A stretch of DNA of 64,000 nucleotides from Phenylobacterium sp. J367 (lineage in GTDB: Bacteria > Pseudomonadota > Alphaproteobacteria > Caulobacterales > Caulobacteraceae), in the NCBI RefSeq assembly GCF_024699985.1, contig NZ_JAJONA010000001.1, positions 2,796,501 to 2,860,500 on the forward strand, given 5' to 3'. This document shows positions 1 to 10,123 of the stretch, piece by piece. Position numbers and translations under genes: made by a program. Within the stretch, counting starts at the first letter, position 1. Each line of letters opens with the position of its first letter. A model generated the notes under the pieces. It did not search any database. It saw nothing but the letters and a program-made list of their open reading frames with translations, and had not been told where the DNA came from.

Positions 1-105
1 GGGTCCTGCAGAAGGACATCGAGCTGCGCTACGGCCGCCCGCCCGTGGACGACCCTCAGCTACGCCCCGGACGACCTGAGGGACGTGACGCCCCGCGCCC
101 GCTGA
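1..105 (+). CDS. C-terminal end of an unrecognised protein (partial)
   Basis: Only the last ~34 codons lie in the window. Frame 3 reads [17 protein letters not shown], then a protein-like continuation [16 protein letters not shown] followed by TGA (103-105) is found in frame 1. One extra C in the CCC near position 54 would explain the switch. mobA starts 15 bases later, so this may be the preceding gene of the same operon. The fragment is too short for me to assign a family. Confidence 0.35.
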   Translation, partial: GSCRRTSSCATAARPWTTLSYAPDDLRDVTPRAR

Positions 106-119
106 GGCAAACCGGGGCG

Positions 120-675
120 ATGCTCGGAGCCCTCATCCTGACCGGAGGCGCCTCGTCCCGCATGGGCGAGGACAAGGCCGCGCTCGAGTGGGGCGGCCTG
201 CGCGCCGTCGACCTCGTGGCCATCTGCGCCGAACAGGCCGGCGCCCTCGCCCGTGCTGACGGTCGGCGCGCGCGACTTCGGGCGGGCCAATGTCCGGGAG
301 CCCCAGCCGAGCGGCGGCCCGGTGGGCGGCATCGTCGCCGGCGCTCGGGCGCTCGCCGCCGCGGGCTGCCGTCGGGCGCTCGTCCTGGCGGTGGATGCGC
401 CGACCGTTCTTGGCGACGACCTCGCCCCCCTGATCGAAGCCCCGGCGCCCGGCGCGGCCTACGCCCACCTCCACCTGCCGCTGGTGATCGACATCGATGC
501 GCTGCCGGCCGACGCCGGCCCGGGATGGTCCATGGCGCGCCTCATCACCGCCGCGGGCCTGCCGCTGCTCGACGCCGATCCCTCGGCCGCGACCCGCCTC
601 CGCGGCGCGAACACGCCGGAGGAGCGCGCGGCCCTGCTGGAGGCCTTCCTCGCCCGGGGGCCTGCCGCAATTTAG
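120..675 (+). CDS. mobA: Molybdenum cofactor guanylyltransferase MobA (frameshifted in this sequence)
   Basis: Transfers GMP to molybdopterin to make the guanine-dinucleotide cofactor used by molybdoenzymes such as the NasA nitrate reductase downstream. The ATG at 120 opens [18 protein letters not shown], the NTP-transferase loop with the RMG-x-DK signature. The middle and C-terminal parts ([16 protein letters not shown], then [13 protein letters not shown]) continue in another frame. Removing one base near 240, inside GGCGCCC, gives a continuous 184-aa protein, a normal length for the family. The break is probably a sequence error. Its place just upstream of nasT fits cofactor supply for nitrate reduction. 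Confidence 0.85.
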
Positions 676-778
676 GGGCGCCGGGCGCCCGGGTCTTGGG
701 CGATTGTCGCCTGCGCGCCCGCCTGCGGCGTCGAGCCCGCTGCGACGCAGCCGGAACGCCCCGCTTAAGTCGCGACAG

Positions 779-1357
779 ATGCGTGTGCTCGTCGTCGATC
801 CCGATCCCGCCCGGGCCGCCCTCGTGGCGGAAGGGTTAGCCGGCGTGGAACCGCTGGAGGTCCGGCACGCCGCGCTCTTCGACCATGTGGAGGCCGCGGT
901 CTTCGAGCCGGACGTCATCGTCGTGGCGTCCGACAGTCCCGACCGCGACACCATCGACAGCCTGCGCGAGGCCACCGCCGCCAATCCGCGCCCCGTGGTG
1001 ATGTTCGTCGACCGCTCGAACCCGGCCTCGCCGAGGCCGCCGTCCGCGCGGGGGGTGTCCGCCTATGTGGTCGACGGCCTCGCCAAGGCCCGGGTCCGCT
1101 CGGTGCTGGAGGTCGCCATGAGCCGCTTCCAGCTCATGAACGGCCTGCGCCAGGATCTCGAGAAGGCCAAGGCCGACCTGGCGTCGCGCAAGACCGTCGA
1201 CCGCGCCAAGGCGCTGCTGATGAAGGAGCGTGGACTGGAGGAAGAGGCCGCCTACGCCCTTCTGCGCAAGCTCTCCATGGACACCGGCCGCCCGATCGGC
1301 GCCGTCGCCGCCGACCTGCTGGCCTTCGCCGGCGTGCTCAAGGGAGACCGTCCATGA
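779..1357 (+). CDS. nasT: NasT-type ANTAR antitermination regulator
   Basis: A 192-aa protein with an N-terminal receiver-like half ([16 protein letters not shown]) and a C-terminal ANTAR RNA-binding domain ([23 protein letters not shown], continuing into [10 protein letters not shown]). In the known NasST system NasT binds leader RNA of nitrate-assimilation operons and prevents termination; NasS holds it when nitrate is absent. The stop overlaps the nasS start (ATGA at 1354-1357), so the two are translationally coupled. Residues ~82-92 read as a low-complexity [12 protein letters not shown] stretch, where another frame gives [12 protein letters not shown] compensating pair of indels near 1022 and 1050 therefore probably garbles ~11 residues. 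Confidence 0.88.
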   Translation: MRVLVVDPDPARAALVAEGLAGVEPLEVRHAALFDHVEAAVFEPDVIVVASDSPDRDTIDSLREATAANPRPVVMFVDRSNPASPRPPSARGVSAYVVDGLAKARVRSVLEVAMSRFQLMNGLRQDLEKAKADLASRKTVDRAKALLMKERGLEEEAAYALLRKLSMDTGRPIGAVAADLLAFAGVLKGDRP

Positions 1358-2321
1358 CCGCCGTCGCCCTGGGCTATGTCCCGCTCCTCGACGCCGCCCC
1401 GCTGCTGGTCGGCGACGCGCTCGGGTTCTTCGCCGATGAAGGTCTGTCCGTGACGCTGAACCGGGAGGCCTCGTGGGCCACGGTGCGCGACAAGCTCGCG
1501 GTCGGCGCCCTCGACGGCGCGCACCTCCTGTCGCCCCTGTCGCTCGCCATGACGCTGGGTGTGGGCAGCGATCCCGTGGCGATCCTGGCGCCCCTGGCGC
1601 TGAACCGCGGCGGTGCGGCCATCACACTTTCCCCGGCGCCTGCGAGAAAGCCTCGGGGGAGGGGGAGGCGGCCCCGGCGCTCGCCCGCCTCGTCGCGCGG
1701 CGTCAAGAGCAGGGGGCGAGCCAGCTCACCTTCGGGGTCGTCTTCCCGTGGTCGGCCCACGCCTACCTCCTTCGCCGCTGGCTGAACGACGCCGGCATCG
1801 ACCCGGCCGAGGACGTTCGCATCACCGTCGCCCCGCCGCCGCGCATGGCCGACCTCCTGGCCGAGGGCGTGATGGAGGGCTTCTGCGCCGGAGAGCCCTG
1901 GAACACGGCCGCCGAGGCGCGCGGCGTGGGCGTCGTGGTGGCCCGGGCCGAGCAGGGCGCGCCGGACAAGGTGCTGGGTGTCCGCCGTGACTGGGCCGAG
2001 CGCCAGCCGGAAGTCCTCATCGCCCTGCTTCGCGCGCTGATCCGCGCGGGCGCCTGGGCCGACGCGCCGGGCAACCGCCCCGCTCTAGCCGCCATCCTGG
2101 CCGAGCGGCTGGCCCTCGACGCCGCCCTGATCGTCGCGGCGCTGGAGCCGGTCAGCTTCGCCGCCGGAGCCGCGAACCGCCCGACCCTGGAAGACGGCGT
2201 CCGCTTGCTGGGCGAGATGGCGCGCGCCGGCCAGATCGGCCCGCTCGACGCCGCCGCCGTCGCGGCCCAGGTCTTCCGGACCGACCTCTTCGACCGGGCC
2301 GCCCAGGGCGCGATCGCCTGA
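1354..2321 (+). CDS. nasS: NasS-type cytoplasmic nitrate/nitrite sensor (NrtA-like; frameshifted)
   Basis: Relative of the periplasmic nitrate-binding proteins NrtA/CmpA. It starts [20 protein letters not shown] with no signal peptide, as expected for the cytoplasmic sensor NasS that sequesters NasT until nitrate or nitrite binds. The conserved ligand-binding part (LTFGVVFPWSAHAYLLRRWL, later GFCAGEPWN) is in another frame. One missing base near 1636-1650, next to GGCGCC, restores 322 aa. The position after nasT and the lack of any ABC permease or ATPase gene nearby support a sensor rather than a transporter subunit. Confidence 0.82.
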
Positions 2322-2358
2322 AAATCGCTCAGGGCGGCGCGCCGGCGCCCTCGATTTT
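2321..2358 (+). terminator. Strong intrinsic terminator after nasS
   Basis: The arm AAAATCG (2321-2327) pairs with CGATTTT (2352-2358) and AGGGCG (2331-2336) pairs with CGCCCT (2346-2351), around a 9-base loop. The A arm and the U tail make it usable from either strand. It separates nasTS from the narK operon and begins at the last base of the nasS stop codon. Confidence 0.8.
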
Positions 2359-2540
2359 GCGCTGCAATATGGAACCGGACCGCCGCCGCCCCGCGGGGAC
2401 TGTCGCCATCGGCGGAATGCGGTTCTCCTGGCCTCAGGCCCGAGGACAACGGCGTTCGCGGCATTCGGAAACGCTCGACGACGAGCCCTTCCTCCCACGG
2501 CGACGCCGCCGCTCACCATCCTCATACGGGGCCTTCTCCG
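2359..2540 (+). promoter_or_regulatory. Leader region upstream of narK, candidate NasT target
   Basis: This 182-base gap between the nasS terminator and narK has several short dyads: CCTC-AGGCCC-GAGG around 2439-2452 and GCTC-GACGAC-GAGC around 2473-2486. Each can close a six-base loop. Known ANTAR targets are two adjacent hairpins with hexaloops having A at position 1 and G at position 4. Here one loop has only the A and the other only the G, so the match is imperfect. Assignment as the NasT leader rests on position more than sequence. No clear sigma-54 or sigma-70 promoter was found. Confidence 0.25.
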
Positions 2541-3759
2541 ATGGTCAGCCGCTCGTTCCTCAGGTCGGGGCACACCCCGACCCTGCTCTCCGCCTTCCTC
2601 TACTTCGACCTCAGCTTCATGGTCTGGGTGCTGCTCGGCCCTCTCGGCGTCGCCATCGCCAGGGACCTGGGCCTGACGCCCGCCGAGAAGGGGCTGATGG
2701 TCGCCGTCCCGGTGCTGTCGGGGGGCGCTGCTCCGCCTGGCGGCCGGCGTCCTCGTCGATCACATCGGGCCCAAGCGCACCGGCATCCTCGGCCAGCTCG
2801 TGGTCATGGCCGGTCTCGCCACCGCCTGGATGCTCGGCGTCCACGGCTACAGCCAGGTGCTGATCCTGGGCATCGTGCTGGGCGTCGCGGGCGCCTCCTT
2901 CGCCGTCGCCCTGCCGCTCGCCTCGCGCTGGTATCCGCCCGAGCACCAGGGCCTGGCGCTCGGCATCGCCGGCGCCGGCAACTCCGGCACGGCGCTCGCC
3001 GCCCTCTTCGCGCCGGGCCTCGCCCAGCTCTACGGCTGGCAGAACGTCATCGGCCTGGCGGTCCTGCCACTGGCTGTCGCCTTCGTCGTCTACGTCGTCT
3101 TCGCTAAGGACGCCCCGAACCGTCCGCCGCCCAAGAAGCTCGCCGAATACCTCGACGTCCTGAAGGTTCGCGACGCCTGGTGGCTGATGGGCCTCTACAG
3201 CGTCACCTTCGGCGGTTTCGTCGGCCTTTCGTCCTCGCTGACCATCTATTTCAACGCCGAGTACGGCCTGGCCGCGGTCACCGCCGGCTTCTTCACCGCC
3301 GCCTGCGTCTTCGCCGGCTCCTTCGTCCGGCCGGTGGGCGGCGCGCTCGCCGACCGCTTCGGCGGCGTGCGCACGCTCTCGGTGGTGCTGGTTCTCGCAG
3401 CGCTGGGTCTCGCGCTCGCCAGCTTCCAGCACGCCAGCCCCTGGGCCGCGCTCACCCTGATCATGGCGACCATGATGGCGCTCGGCGCCGGCAACGGCGC
3501 AGTCTTCCAGCTCGCGCCCCAGCGGTTCGGCAAGGAGATCGGCGTGGTCACCGGCCTCGTCGGCATGACCGGCGGCGTCGGCGGCTTCTACCTCGCCTCC
3601 AGCCTTGGCTGGGCCAAGCAGGCGACTGGCTCCTACCAGCCCGGCCTGCTCGCCTTCGCCGCCCTGGCGCTCGTCGCGCTGCTTGGCCTCACTGGGGTCA
3701 AGGCCCGCTGGCGGCGGACCTGGCCGGAACTCGCCGGCGCCGCGGCCCTGCGTCTCTAG
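2541..3759 (+). CDS. narK: NarK/NasA-type MFS nitrate/nitrite transporter (frameshifted)
   Basis: A major-facilitator nitrate/nitrite transporter of the inner membrane, importing substrate for NasA and NirBD. It has many hydrophobic helices; the conserved features are an N-terminal [15 protein letters not shown] segment and the glycine-rich nitrate-signature helices [19 protein letters not shown] and [14 protein letters not shown]. One extra G in the G6 run at about 2719-2724 breaks the frame; removing it gives ...[16 protein letters not shown]... and 405 aa, normal for the family. It is the first gene of narK-nirBD-nasA-cobA. Confidence 0.92.
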
Positions 3760-3770
3760 GAGTATCGACC

Positions 3771-6217
3771 ATGCGTAAGGAACGACTGGTCGTCGTCGGC
3801 AACGGCATGGCCGGCTGCCGGGCGGTCGCCGAGGTGCTGAAACGCGACCCCGGCCGCTACGAGGTCACGATCTTCGGCGCCGAGCCCAGGGTGAACTACG
3901 ACCGGATCATGCTGTCGCCGGTGCTGGCGGGGAGAAATCCTTCGCCGACATCGTGATCAACGACGAGGCCTGGTACCGGGACAACGGCATCGTCCTCCAC
4001 GCCGGCCGCGCGGTCGCCGCCATCGACCGCGACCGCCGAACCGTCAGCGCCGAGGGTGGCCTCGAGGTCCCTTTCGACCGGCTGATCCTGGCGACCGGCT
4101 CGGACCCGGTGCGCCTCCCGCTTCCGGGCTCAGATCTTGCGGGCGTCGTCACCTTCCGCGACCTCGACGATGTGGACGCCATGGTCGCGGCGGCGAAGCC
4201 TGGTGCGAAGGCCGTCGTCATCGGCGGCGGGCTGCTGGGCATCGAGGCGGCCTACGGCCTCTCGCGCCGCGGCATGGGCGCCACCGTCGTGCACCTGATG
4301 GACGTCCTGATGGAGCGGCAGCTCGACGCCTCGGCCGGCTTCTTGCTCACCGAGGCGCTCGCGGCGCGCGGCGTCGAGACCGTGCTGGACGCGCAGTCGG
4401 AAGAGATCCTGGGCGCGGACGGCCGGGTTGCGGGGCTGCGTCTGAAGGACGGGCGGGTGCTTCCCTGCGACCTCCTGGTGATGGCCGTCGGCATCCGTCC
4501 GAACACTGCGCTCGCCAAGGCCGCCGGCCTGGCGACGGCCCGCGGCGTGGTCGTCGACGATACCATGACCACGTCCGACCCGGCGATCGCGGCCGTCGGG
4601 GAATGCGTCGAGCATCGCGGCCAGTGCTACGGCCTCGTGGCCCCCATCTGGGACATGTGCCGGGCGCTGGCCGACACGCTCACCGACGGGGAGGGGACCT
4701 TCGAGGGCGTCGCGCTCTCCACCCGGCTCAAGGTCTCCGGCGTCGACGTCTTCTCGGCGGGCAAGCACCTGGGCGGCGCCGGCTGCGAGGACATCGTGTT
4801 CCGTGACGCCGGCCGCGGCGTCTACAAGCGGATCGTGCTGGAGGACGGCAAGGTCGCCGGCGCGGTGCTGTTCGGCGACGCCGCCGACGGCGGCTGGTAC
4901 TTCGACCTCATGCGCTCCGGCGCCGATGTGGGCGACATCCGCGAGACGCTGGTCTTCGGACAGGCCGTCACGGAGGGCCTTCGGGGGCTCGACCCTAGCG
5001 CCGCCGTTGCCGCCATAGCCGATGAGGCCGAGGTCTGCGGCTGCAACGGCGTCTGCAAGGGGACCATCACCGCCGCCATCACTAGCCAGGACCTGACGAC
5101 GCTCGACGCGGTCCGCGCCAAGACGAAGGCCTCGGCTTCCTGCGGCTCCTGCACGCCCTTGGTCGAGAAGATCCTGCAGTTCACCCTGGGCGACGCCTTC
5201 CAGGTGCAGACGGGGCCGAAGCCGGTCTGCGGCTGCACCGCCAAGGGCCACGACGAGGTCCGCCGCCGACTGGTGGCGGAGGGCCTGAAATCCATGCCCG
5301 CCGCTATGCAGGCGCTGGAGTGGACCACCCCCGACGGCTGCGCGTCCTGCCGCCCGGCGCTCAACTACTACCTGCTCTGCGCCTGGCCGGGCGAATACCG
5401 TGACGACAGGCAGAGCCGCTTCATCAACGAGCGGGTCCACGCCAACATTCAGAAGGACGGCACCTATTCGGTCGTCCCGCGGATGTGGGGCGGGCTGACC
5501 TCGGCCTCCGAGCTGCGCGCCATCGCCGACGTGGTCGACAAGTTCGCCATCCCGACCGTCAAGGTCACCGGCGGCCAGCGCATCGACCTCCTGGGCGTGA
5601 AGAAGGACGACCTGCCCGCCGTCTGGGCCGACCTCAACCGCGCCGGCATGGTCTCCGGCCACGCCTACGCCAAGGGCCTGCGGACCGTGAAGACCTGCGT
5701 CGGCTCCGACTGGTGCCGGTTCGGCACCCAGGATTCCACGGGCCTCGGCGTCCGGCTGGAAAAGTTCATGTGGGGTTCCTGGACCCCCGCCAAGGTGAAG
5801 CTGGCGGTCTCCGGCTGCCCGCGGAACTGCGCCGAGGCGACCTGCAAGGACATTGGCGTCGTCTGCGTCGACAGCGGCTATGAAATCCATGTGGGCGGCG
5901 CCGCCGGCCTGCACATCCAGGGCACGGAACTGCTCACCAAGGTCGCCACCGAGCAGGAAGCGCTGTGGACGATCTGCGCGGTCACCCAGCTCTACCGCGA
6001 GCAGGGCTGGTACCTGGAGCGGATCTACAAGTGGATGGCCCGGGTCGGCCTCCCGAGCATCCGCGCCGCTGTCGAGGACCCGGACCAGCGCCGGGCCCTC
6101 CACGACCGCTTCGCCTATTCGCAGCGCTTCAGCCGCATCGACCCCTGGGCCGAGCGGGTCGCCGGCCGCGACGCCGCCGAGTTCAACCCGCTCTCCCGCC
6201 GCATGGAGCTCGCATGA
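3771..6217 (+). CDS. nirB: Assimilatory nitrite reductase (NAD(P)H) large subunit (frameshifted)
   Basis: Reduces nitrite to ammonium in the cytoplasm using FAD, Fe-S clusters and siroheme. The order is FAD domain (VVVGNGMAGCRAV at the N-terminus), NAD-binding loop (VVIGGGLLGIEAAYGLSRRG), BFD-like [2Fe-2S] domain (CGCNGVCKGTI at ~421 and CGSCTP at ~457), then the siroheme/[4Fe-4S] domain (CVGSDWCRFG ~642, CPRNCAEATC ~682). The SD AGGAG overlaps the narK stop. A missing G in the run near 3930 separates the first ~54 codons; with it restored (AGEKSFADIVIND) the protein has 815 aa, the usual size. The stop overlaps the nirD start (ATGA). Confidence 0.95.
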
Positions 6218-6552
6218 ACGCCCTCGTGAAGGACCCCATCGCCTGGATCGACGTGGGCGCGGTGACCGACATCCCCGTGCGCGGCGCCCGCCGGGTGCCC
6301 ACCCCGGACGGCGACATCGCCATCTTCCGCACCGGCGACGGCCAGGTCTTCGCGCTGCGCGACGCCTGCCCGCACAAGGGCGGCCCGCTCAGCCAGGGGA
6401 TCGTGCACGGGCGGGCGGTGGCCTGTCCGCTGCATAATTGGTCCATCGACCTCGCCAGCGGCGAGCCGCTGGGCGCCGACCGCGGCAAGGGCTGCGCCCC
6501 GGTGATCCCGCTCCGCGTCGAGGACGGCCGGCTGATGCTGGGGCGCGCCTGA
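6214..6552 (+). CDS. nirD: Nitrite reductase small subunit, Rieske-like NirD
   Basis: A 112-aa partner of NirB. It has the NirD variant of the Rieske fold with CPHKGGPLSQGIVHG and CPLHNWSIDL, so the C-x-H and C-x2-H ligand pattern is complete and a [2Fe-2S] cluster is plausible. The start overlaps the nirB stop by four bases, which suggests coupled translation for a 1:1 complex. It is intact. Confidence 0.95.
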   Translation: MNALVKDPIAWIDVGAVTDIPVRGARRVPTPDGDIAIFRTGDGQVFALRDACPHKGGPLSQGIVHGRAVACPLHNWSIDLASGEPLGADRGKGCAPVIPLRVEDGRLMLGRA

Positions 6553-6576
6553 GATGAGCTGCGGCGCAGTCCTCAT

Positions 6577-6723
6577 CGCCTCCTCTCCCCCGGCGCAGCC
6601 CGAAAGGGAGAGGGCAGGGAGAGGGCCTACGACCGTCCGCCCCGTGCCGACCTCCGTGCCATCCCCGGCAGCCGCAGCCCTCTCCCCACCATCTCCGTCC
6701 CGCTTCGCGGGGGAGAGGAGGCG
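6577..6723. repeat. Intergenic palindromic element between nirD and nasA
   Basis: The 15 bases at 6577-6591 (CGCCTCCTCTCCCCC) are the exact inverse complement of 6709-6723. Inside them 6606-6615 (GGGAGAGGGC) pairs exactly with 6677-6686, so almost the whole intergenic region can fold into one long hairpin. The CCTCTCCC/GGGAGAGG arms resemble dispersed REP-like elements common in GC-rich proteobacteria. The right arm carries the AGGAGG that serves as the SD of nasA, so folding would mask its start. Confidence 0.7.
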
Positions 6724-9365
6724 TGAGTATCCGCACCACCTGCGCCTACTGCGGCGTCGGCTGCGGGATCGCGGCGACGGCGGAGGGCCGAAGCCTGACG
6801 GTGGCCGGCGACGAGACCCACCCGGCGAACCAGGGCCGCCTCTGCTCCAAGGGCGCGGCCCTCGGCTCGACAGTGGGGCTCGAAGGCCGATTGCTGCACC
6901 CCACCATCGGCGGCCGACGCGCCAGCTGGAGCGAGGCCACGGCGCTGGTCGCCCGGCGCTTCAAGGAGACGATAGCCCGGCACGGGCGGGACAGCGTCGC
7001 CTTCTACGTCTCGGGCCAGCTGCTCACGGAGGACTATTACGCCGCCAACAAGCTGATGAAGGGCTTCATCGGCTCGGGGAACATCGACACCAATTCCCGG
7101 CTCTGCATGGCGTCGGCCGTGACGGCGCATAAGCTCGCCTTTGGCGCAGATATCGTCCCCGGCTGCTACGAGGACCTCGACCTCGCCGACCTCGTGGTCC
7201 TGTCCGGCCACAACGCGGCCTGGACCCACCCGGTGCTATTCCGGCGCATGGAAGGCGCGCGCGCGCGCGGCCAGCGCCACGTGGTCATCGATCCCCGCCG
7301 CACCGACACCGCCGAGGTCGCCGACCTGCACTTGGCCCTGGCGCCCCAGACCGACGTCCGCCTCTGGAATGGCCTGCTCGCCGACCTCCTGCGCCGCGGC
7401 GCCGTCGACCGGGGCTACGTCGCCGCCCACGTCGCAGGTTTCGCAGACGTCGAGGCCGAACTCGCCCGCGTCGACCAGTCGGTCTTCGCCGTCGCCCAGG
7501 ATTGCGACGTGGCCGCCGCCGACCTCGAGCGCTTCTACGGCTGGTTCGCCGAGACCCCGCGCACGGTGAGCCTGTTCTCCATGGGCGCGAACCAGTCGGC
7601 ACAAGGGGTTGGGAAGGGGCTCGCCATCCTGAACGCCCACCTGGCCACCGGCCGGATCGGCAAGCCCGGCGCCTGCCCGTTCTCGATCACGGGCCAGCCC
7701 AACGCCATGGGGGGCGCGAGACCGGCGGCATGGCCACCACGCTCGCCGGCCATATGGACTTCGACGCCCAGAGCCTCGCCCGCGTGCAGCGCTTCTGGGG
7801 CTCGCCCACCATAGCCCCGCGGCCCGGTCTCAAGGCCGTGGAGATGTTCGAGGCGGTCCGCGAGGGCCGGATCAAGGCGCTGTGGATCATGGCCACCAAC
7901 CCGGCGGTCAGTCTGCCGGACGCCGGCCGGGTCCGCGAGGCGCTGGCCGCCTGCCCGTTCGTGGTCGTGTCCGACGTCATGGCCGAGACCGACACCGCCG
8001 CCTTCGCCAATGTGAAGCTGCCGGCTCTGGCCTGGGGCGAGAAGGACGGCACGGTCACCAATTCGGAACGCCGCATCTCCCGGCAGCGGGCCGCGCTTCC
8101 GGCGCCCGGCGAGGCCCGCGCCGACTGGCGGATCGTCGCCGGCGTGGCCGCCGCCATGGGCCACGACGAAGCCTTCGCCTGGACCTCGCCCGCCCAGGTG
8201 TTCCGCGAATGGGCCCGTCTCACCGCCTATGAGAACACCGGCCGCCTCCCTGAACCTCGGCCGCCTGGTCGGCCTGACGCCCGAGGCCTACGACTCCCTT
8301 GAGCCCATCCAATGGCCGGTGACCGCCGCCGGCGGGACGCCCCGGCTCTTCGCCGACGGTCGCTTCCAGACCCCCGATGGCCGCGCCCGCATGGTTCCGG
8401 TCCCCGCCCAAGGCCCCGCGGAGGCCACTGACGCCGTCTTTCCGCTGTCGCTCAACACCGGCCGGGTCCGCGACCACTGGCACACGCTCACCCGCACCGG
8501 CCTCGCGCCCGAACTCTGCCGCCATGCGCCCGAGCCCTACGTCGAGATCCATCCCGCCGACGCGGAACCGCAGGGGATCAACGAGGGCCGCCTGGTCCGC
8601 GTGACCACGCGCCAGGGCGAGGCGGTCGCAGTGGCCCGGCTCTCCGGGCGCCAGCGGCCGGGCTCGATCTTCCTGCCCATGCACTGGACGGCCGCCTACG
8701 CTCCCTCGGGTCGCGCGAATCCGCTGGTCGCCGCCAATGTCGATCCGCGCTCGGGCCAGCCGGAGTTCAAGCACACCCCGGCCCGCGTCCGCCCCTACCG
8801 CGAGACCTGGCGCGGCTTCGTCCTCACCCGCGAGCCGCTCGCCGCGCCCGCCGACCTCGACCTTGTCTGGCGGCGCATCCCCCAGGCGAGCTGCCAGCTC
8901 CACGAGTTCGCCGGCCGCGGCGACGCGAAGGAACGCGAGGTGCTGCGCCGGCTGGTGACCCGGAACGCGCCCGGCGACGTCCTGCGCTTCGAGGACGAAG
9001 GCGCCGGCACCCTCCGCGAAGCCTATGTCGCCCAGGGGCGCCTGACCCATGTGCTCTTCGCCACGAGCGCCGGCAGTCTGCCGCCCCGCGATTGGCTGGC
9101 CGAGCTCTTCGCGCTCGATGAGCTGGGTCCCGCCGCACGCACCGCCCTGCTGGTCGGCCGCCCGCTGGGCCGCGCCGTGGAGACCGGGCCTGTCGTCTGC
9201 GCCTGCCGGGGCGTGCGTCAGGCCCGCATCGAGACGGCTGTCAGCGAGGGCTGCGCCACCGTCGACGCCGTCGCCGAGGCCACCGGCGCCGGTGCGTCAT
9301 GCGGCTCCTGCCGCCCCGAGATCGTCCGCCTGATCGCCCGCCAGGAGGTCCGTCATGCCGCCTAA
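6723..9365 (+). CDS. nasA: Assimilatory nitrate reductase catalytic subunit with C-terminal BFD-like domain (frameshifted)
   Basis: A molybdopterin (bis-MGD) enzyme reducing nitrate to nitrite in the cytoplasm. It starts at GTG 6723, directly after an AGGAGG. The N-terminal [4Fe-4S] cysteines are C7, C10, C14 and C41 (CAYCGVGCG...LCSKG). Conserved cofactor segments include NSRLCMASAV and GWGEKDGT-like AWGEKDGTVTNSERR. The C-terminus (~826-866) adds a BFD-like [2Fe-2S] domain, CACRGVRQARI...CGSCRPE, as in NasA enzymes fed by NAD(P)H or ferredoxin partners. Two indels interrupt it: a missing G near 7711 (restores MGGRETGGMA) and an extra base near 8233. Corrected length is 880 aa. Confidence 0.93.
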
Positions 9366-10123
9366 ACCCAACGTTGGCCGCGTCCTGCTGGTGGGCGCCG
9401 GCCCCGGCGCCGCCGACCTGCTCACCGTCCGCGCGTTACGGTTCATCAAGGGCGCCCAGGCGCTGCTCTACGACGCCCTGATCTCCGACGACGTTCTGGC
9501 GCTCGCCCCCGCCCATTGCCTGAAGATCCAGACCGGCAAGCGGGCAGGCCGCGCTTCCATGCGCCAGGAGACGATCAACCGCCTGATGCTGCGCCTGACG
9601 CGCCGCGGCCTGACGGTGGTGCGGCTGAAAGGGGGCGACCCCTCGATCTTCGGCCGGGTGGGGGGAGGAGCAAGCCTTCCTCCAGGCCCGCGGGATCGCC
9701 ACCGAGGTGGTCCCCGGCGTCACCGCCGCCTGCGCCGCCGCCGCCCAGTACGGCTTCCCGCTGACCCACCGGGGCGAGGCGCGTCGCGTGGTCTTCACCA
9801 CGGCTCGGCTCGAGGCCGGCGCGCTCTCCGCCGACTGGGCCGTCGCCGCCGACCCTGAAGCCACGCTCTGCGTCTACATGGGCGGCGCGGCCGCGGGGGA
9901 ACTGGCCGCGCGCCTCGTGGAGGCCGGCCGGCCGCCGGCCACGCCGGTGACCCTCGTGGAGTCCGCTGGCCGTCCCGAGGCTCGGAAGCTGTTCGAGGGC
10001 CGTCTTTCGGACCTTCTCCACGCACGGGTCGAAGGTGCGGGCGGCCCGGTGCTGATCGTCGTCGGCGAGGTGCTCGCCCAGAGGGCCGGCCTCGCCGACG
10101 CTTCGCTGAGGGCCACCGCATGA
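9355..10123 (+). CDS. cobA: Uroporphyrinogen-III C-methyltransferase (SUMT; frameshifted)
   Basis: Makes precorrin-2, the first step towards the siroheme needed by NirB, using two SAM. The N-terminal VLLVGAGPGAADLLTVRAL and VRLKGGDPSIFGR are the tetrapyrrole-methylase signatures; the VVPGVTAACAAAAQYGFPLTHRG segment follows in another frame. An extra G in the G6 near 9660 is the cause; without it the protein has 255 aa and reads GRVGEEQAFLQARG. It lacks the CysG dehydrogenase/ferrochelatase half, so siroheme must be completed elsewhere. The ATG overlaps the end of nasA and is preceded by AGGAGG. Confidence 0.9.

Noticed and set aside
2337..2362. Sigma-54 promoter before narK
   Set aside because: A GG and a GC pair are present but their spacing is 13 bases instead of 10.
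3907..6103. Minus-strand open frames opposite nirB (3907-4242, 4130-6103)
   Set aside because: They are shadows of the plus-strand nirB frame; no conserved motifs.
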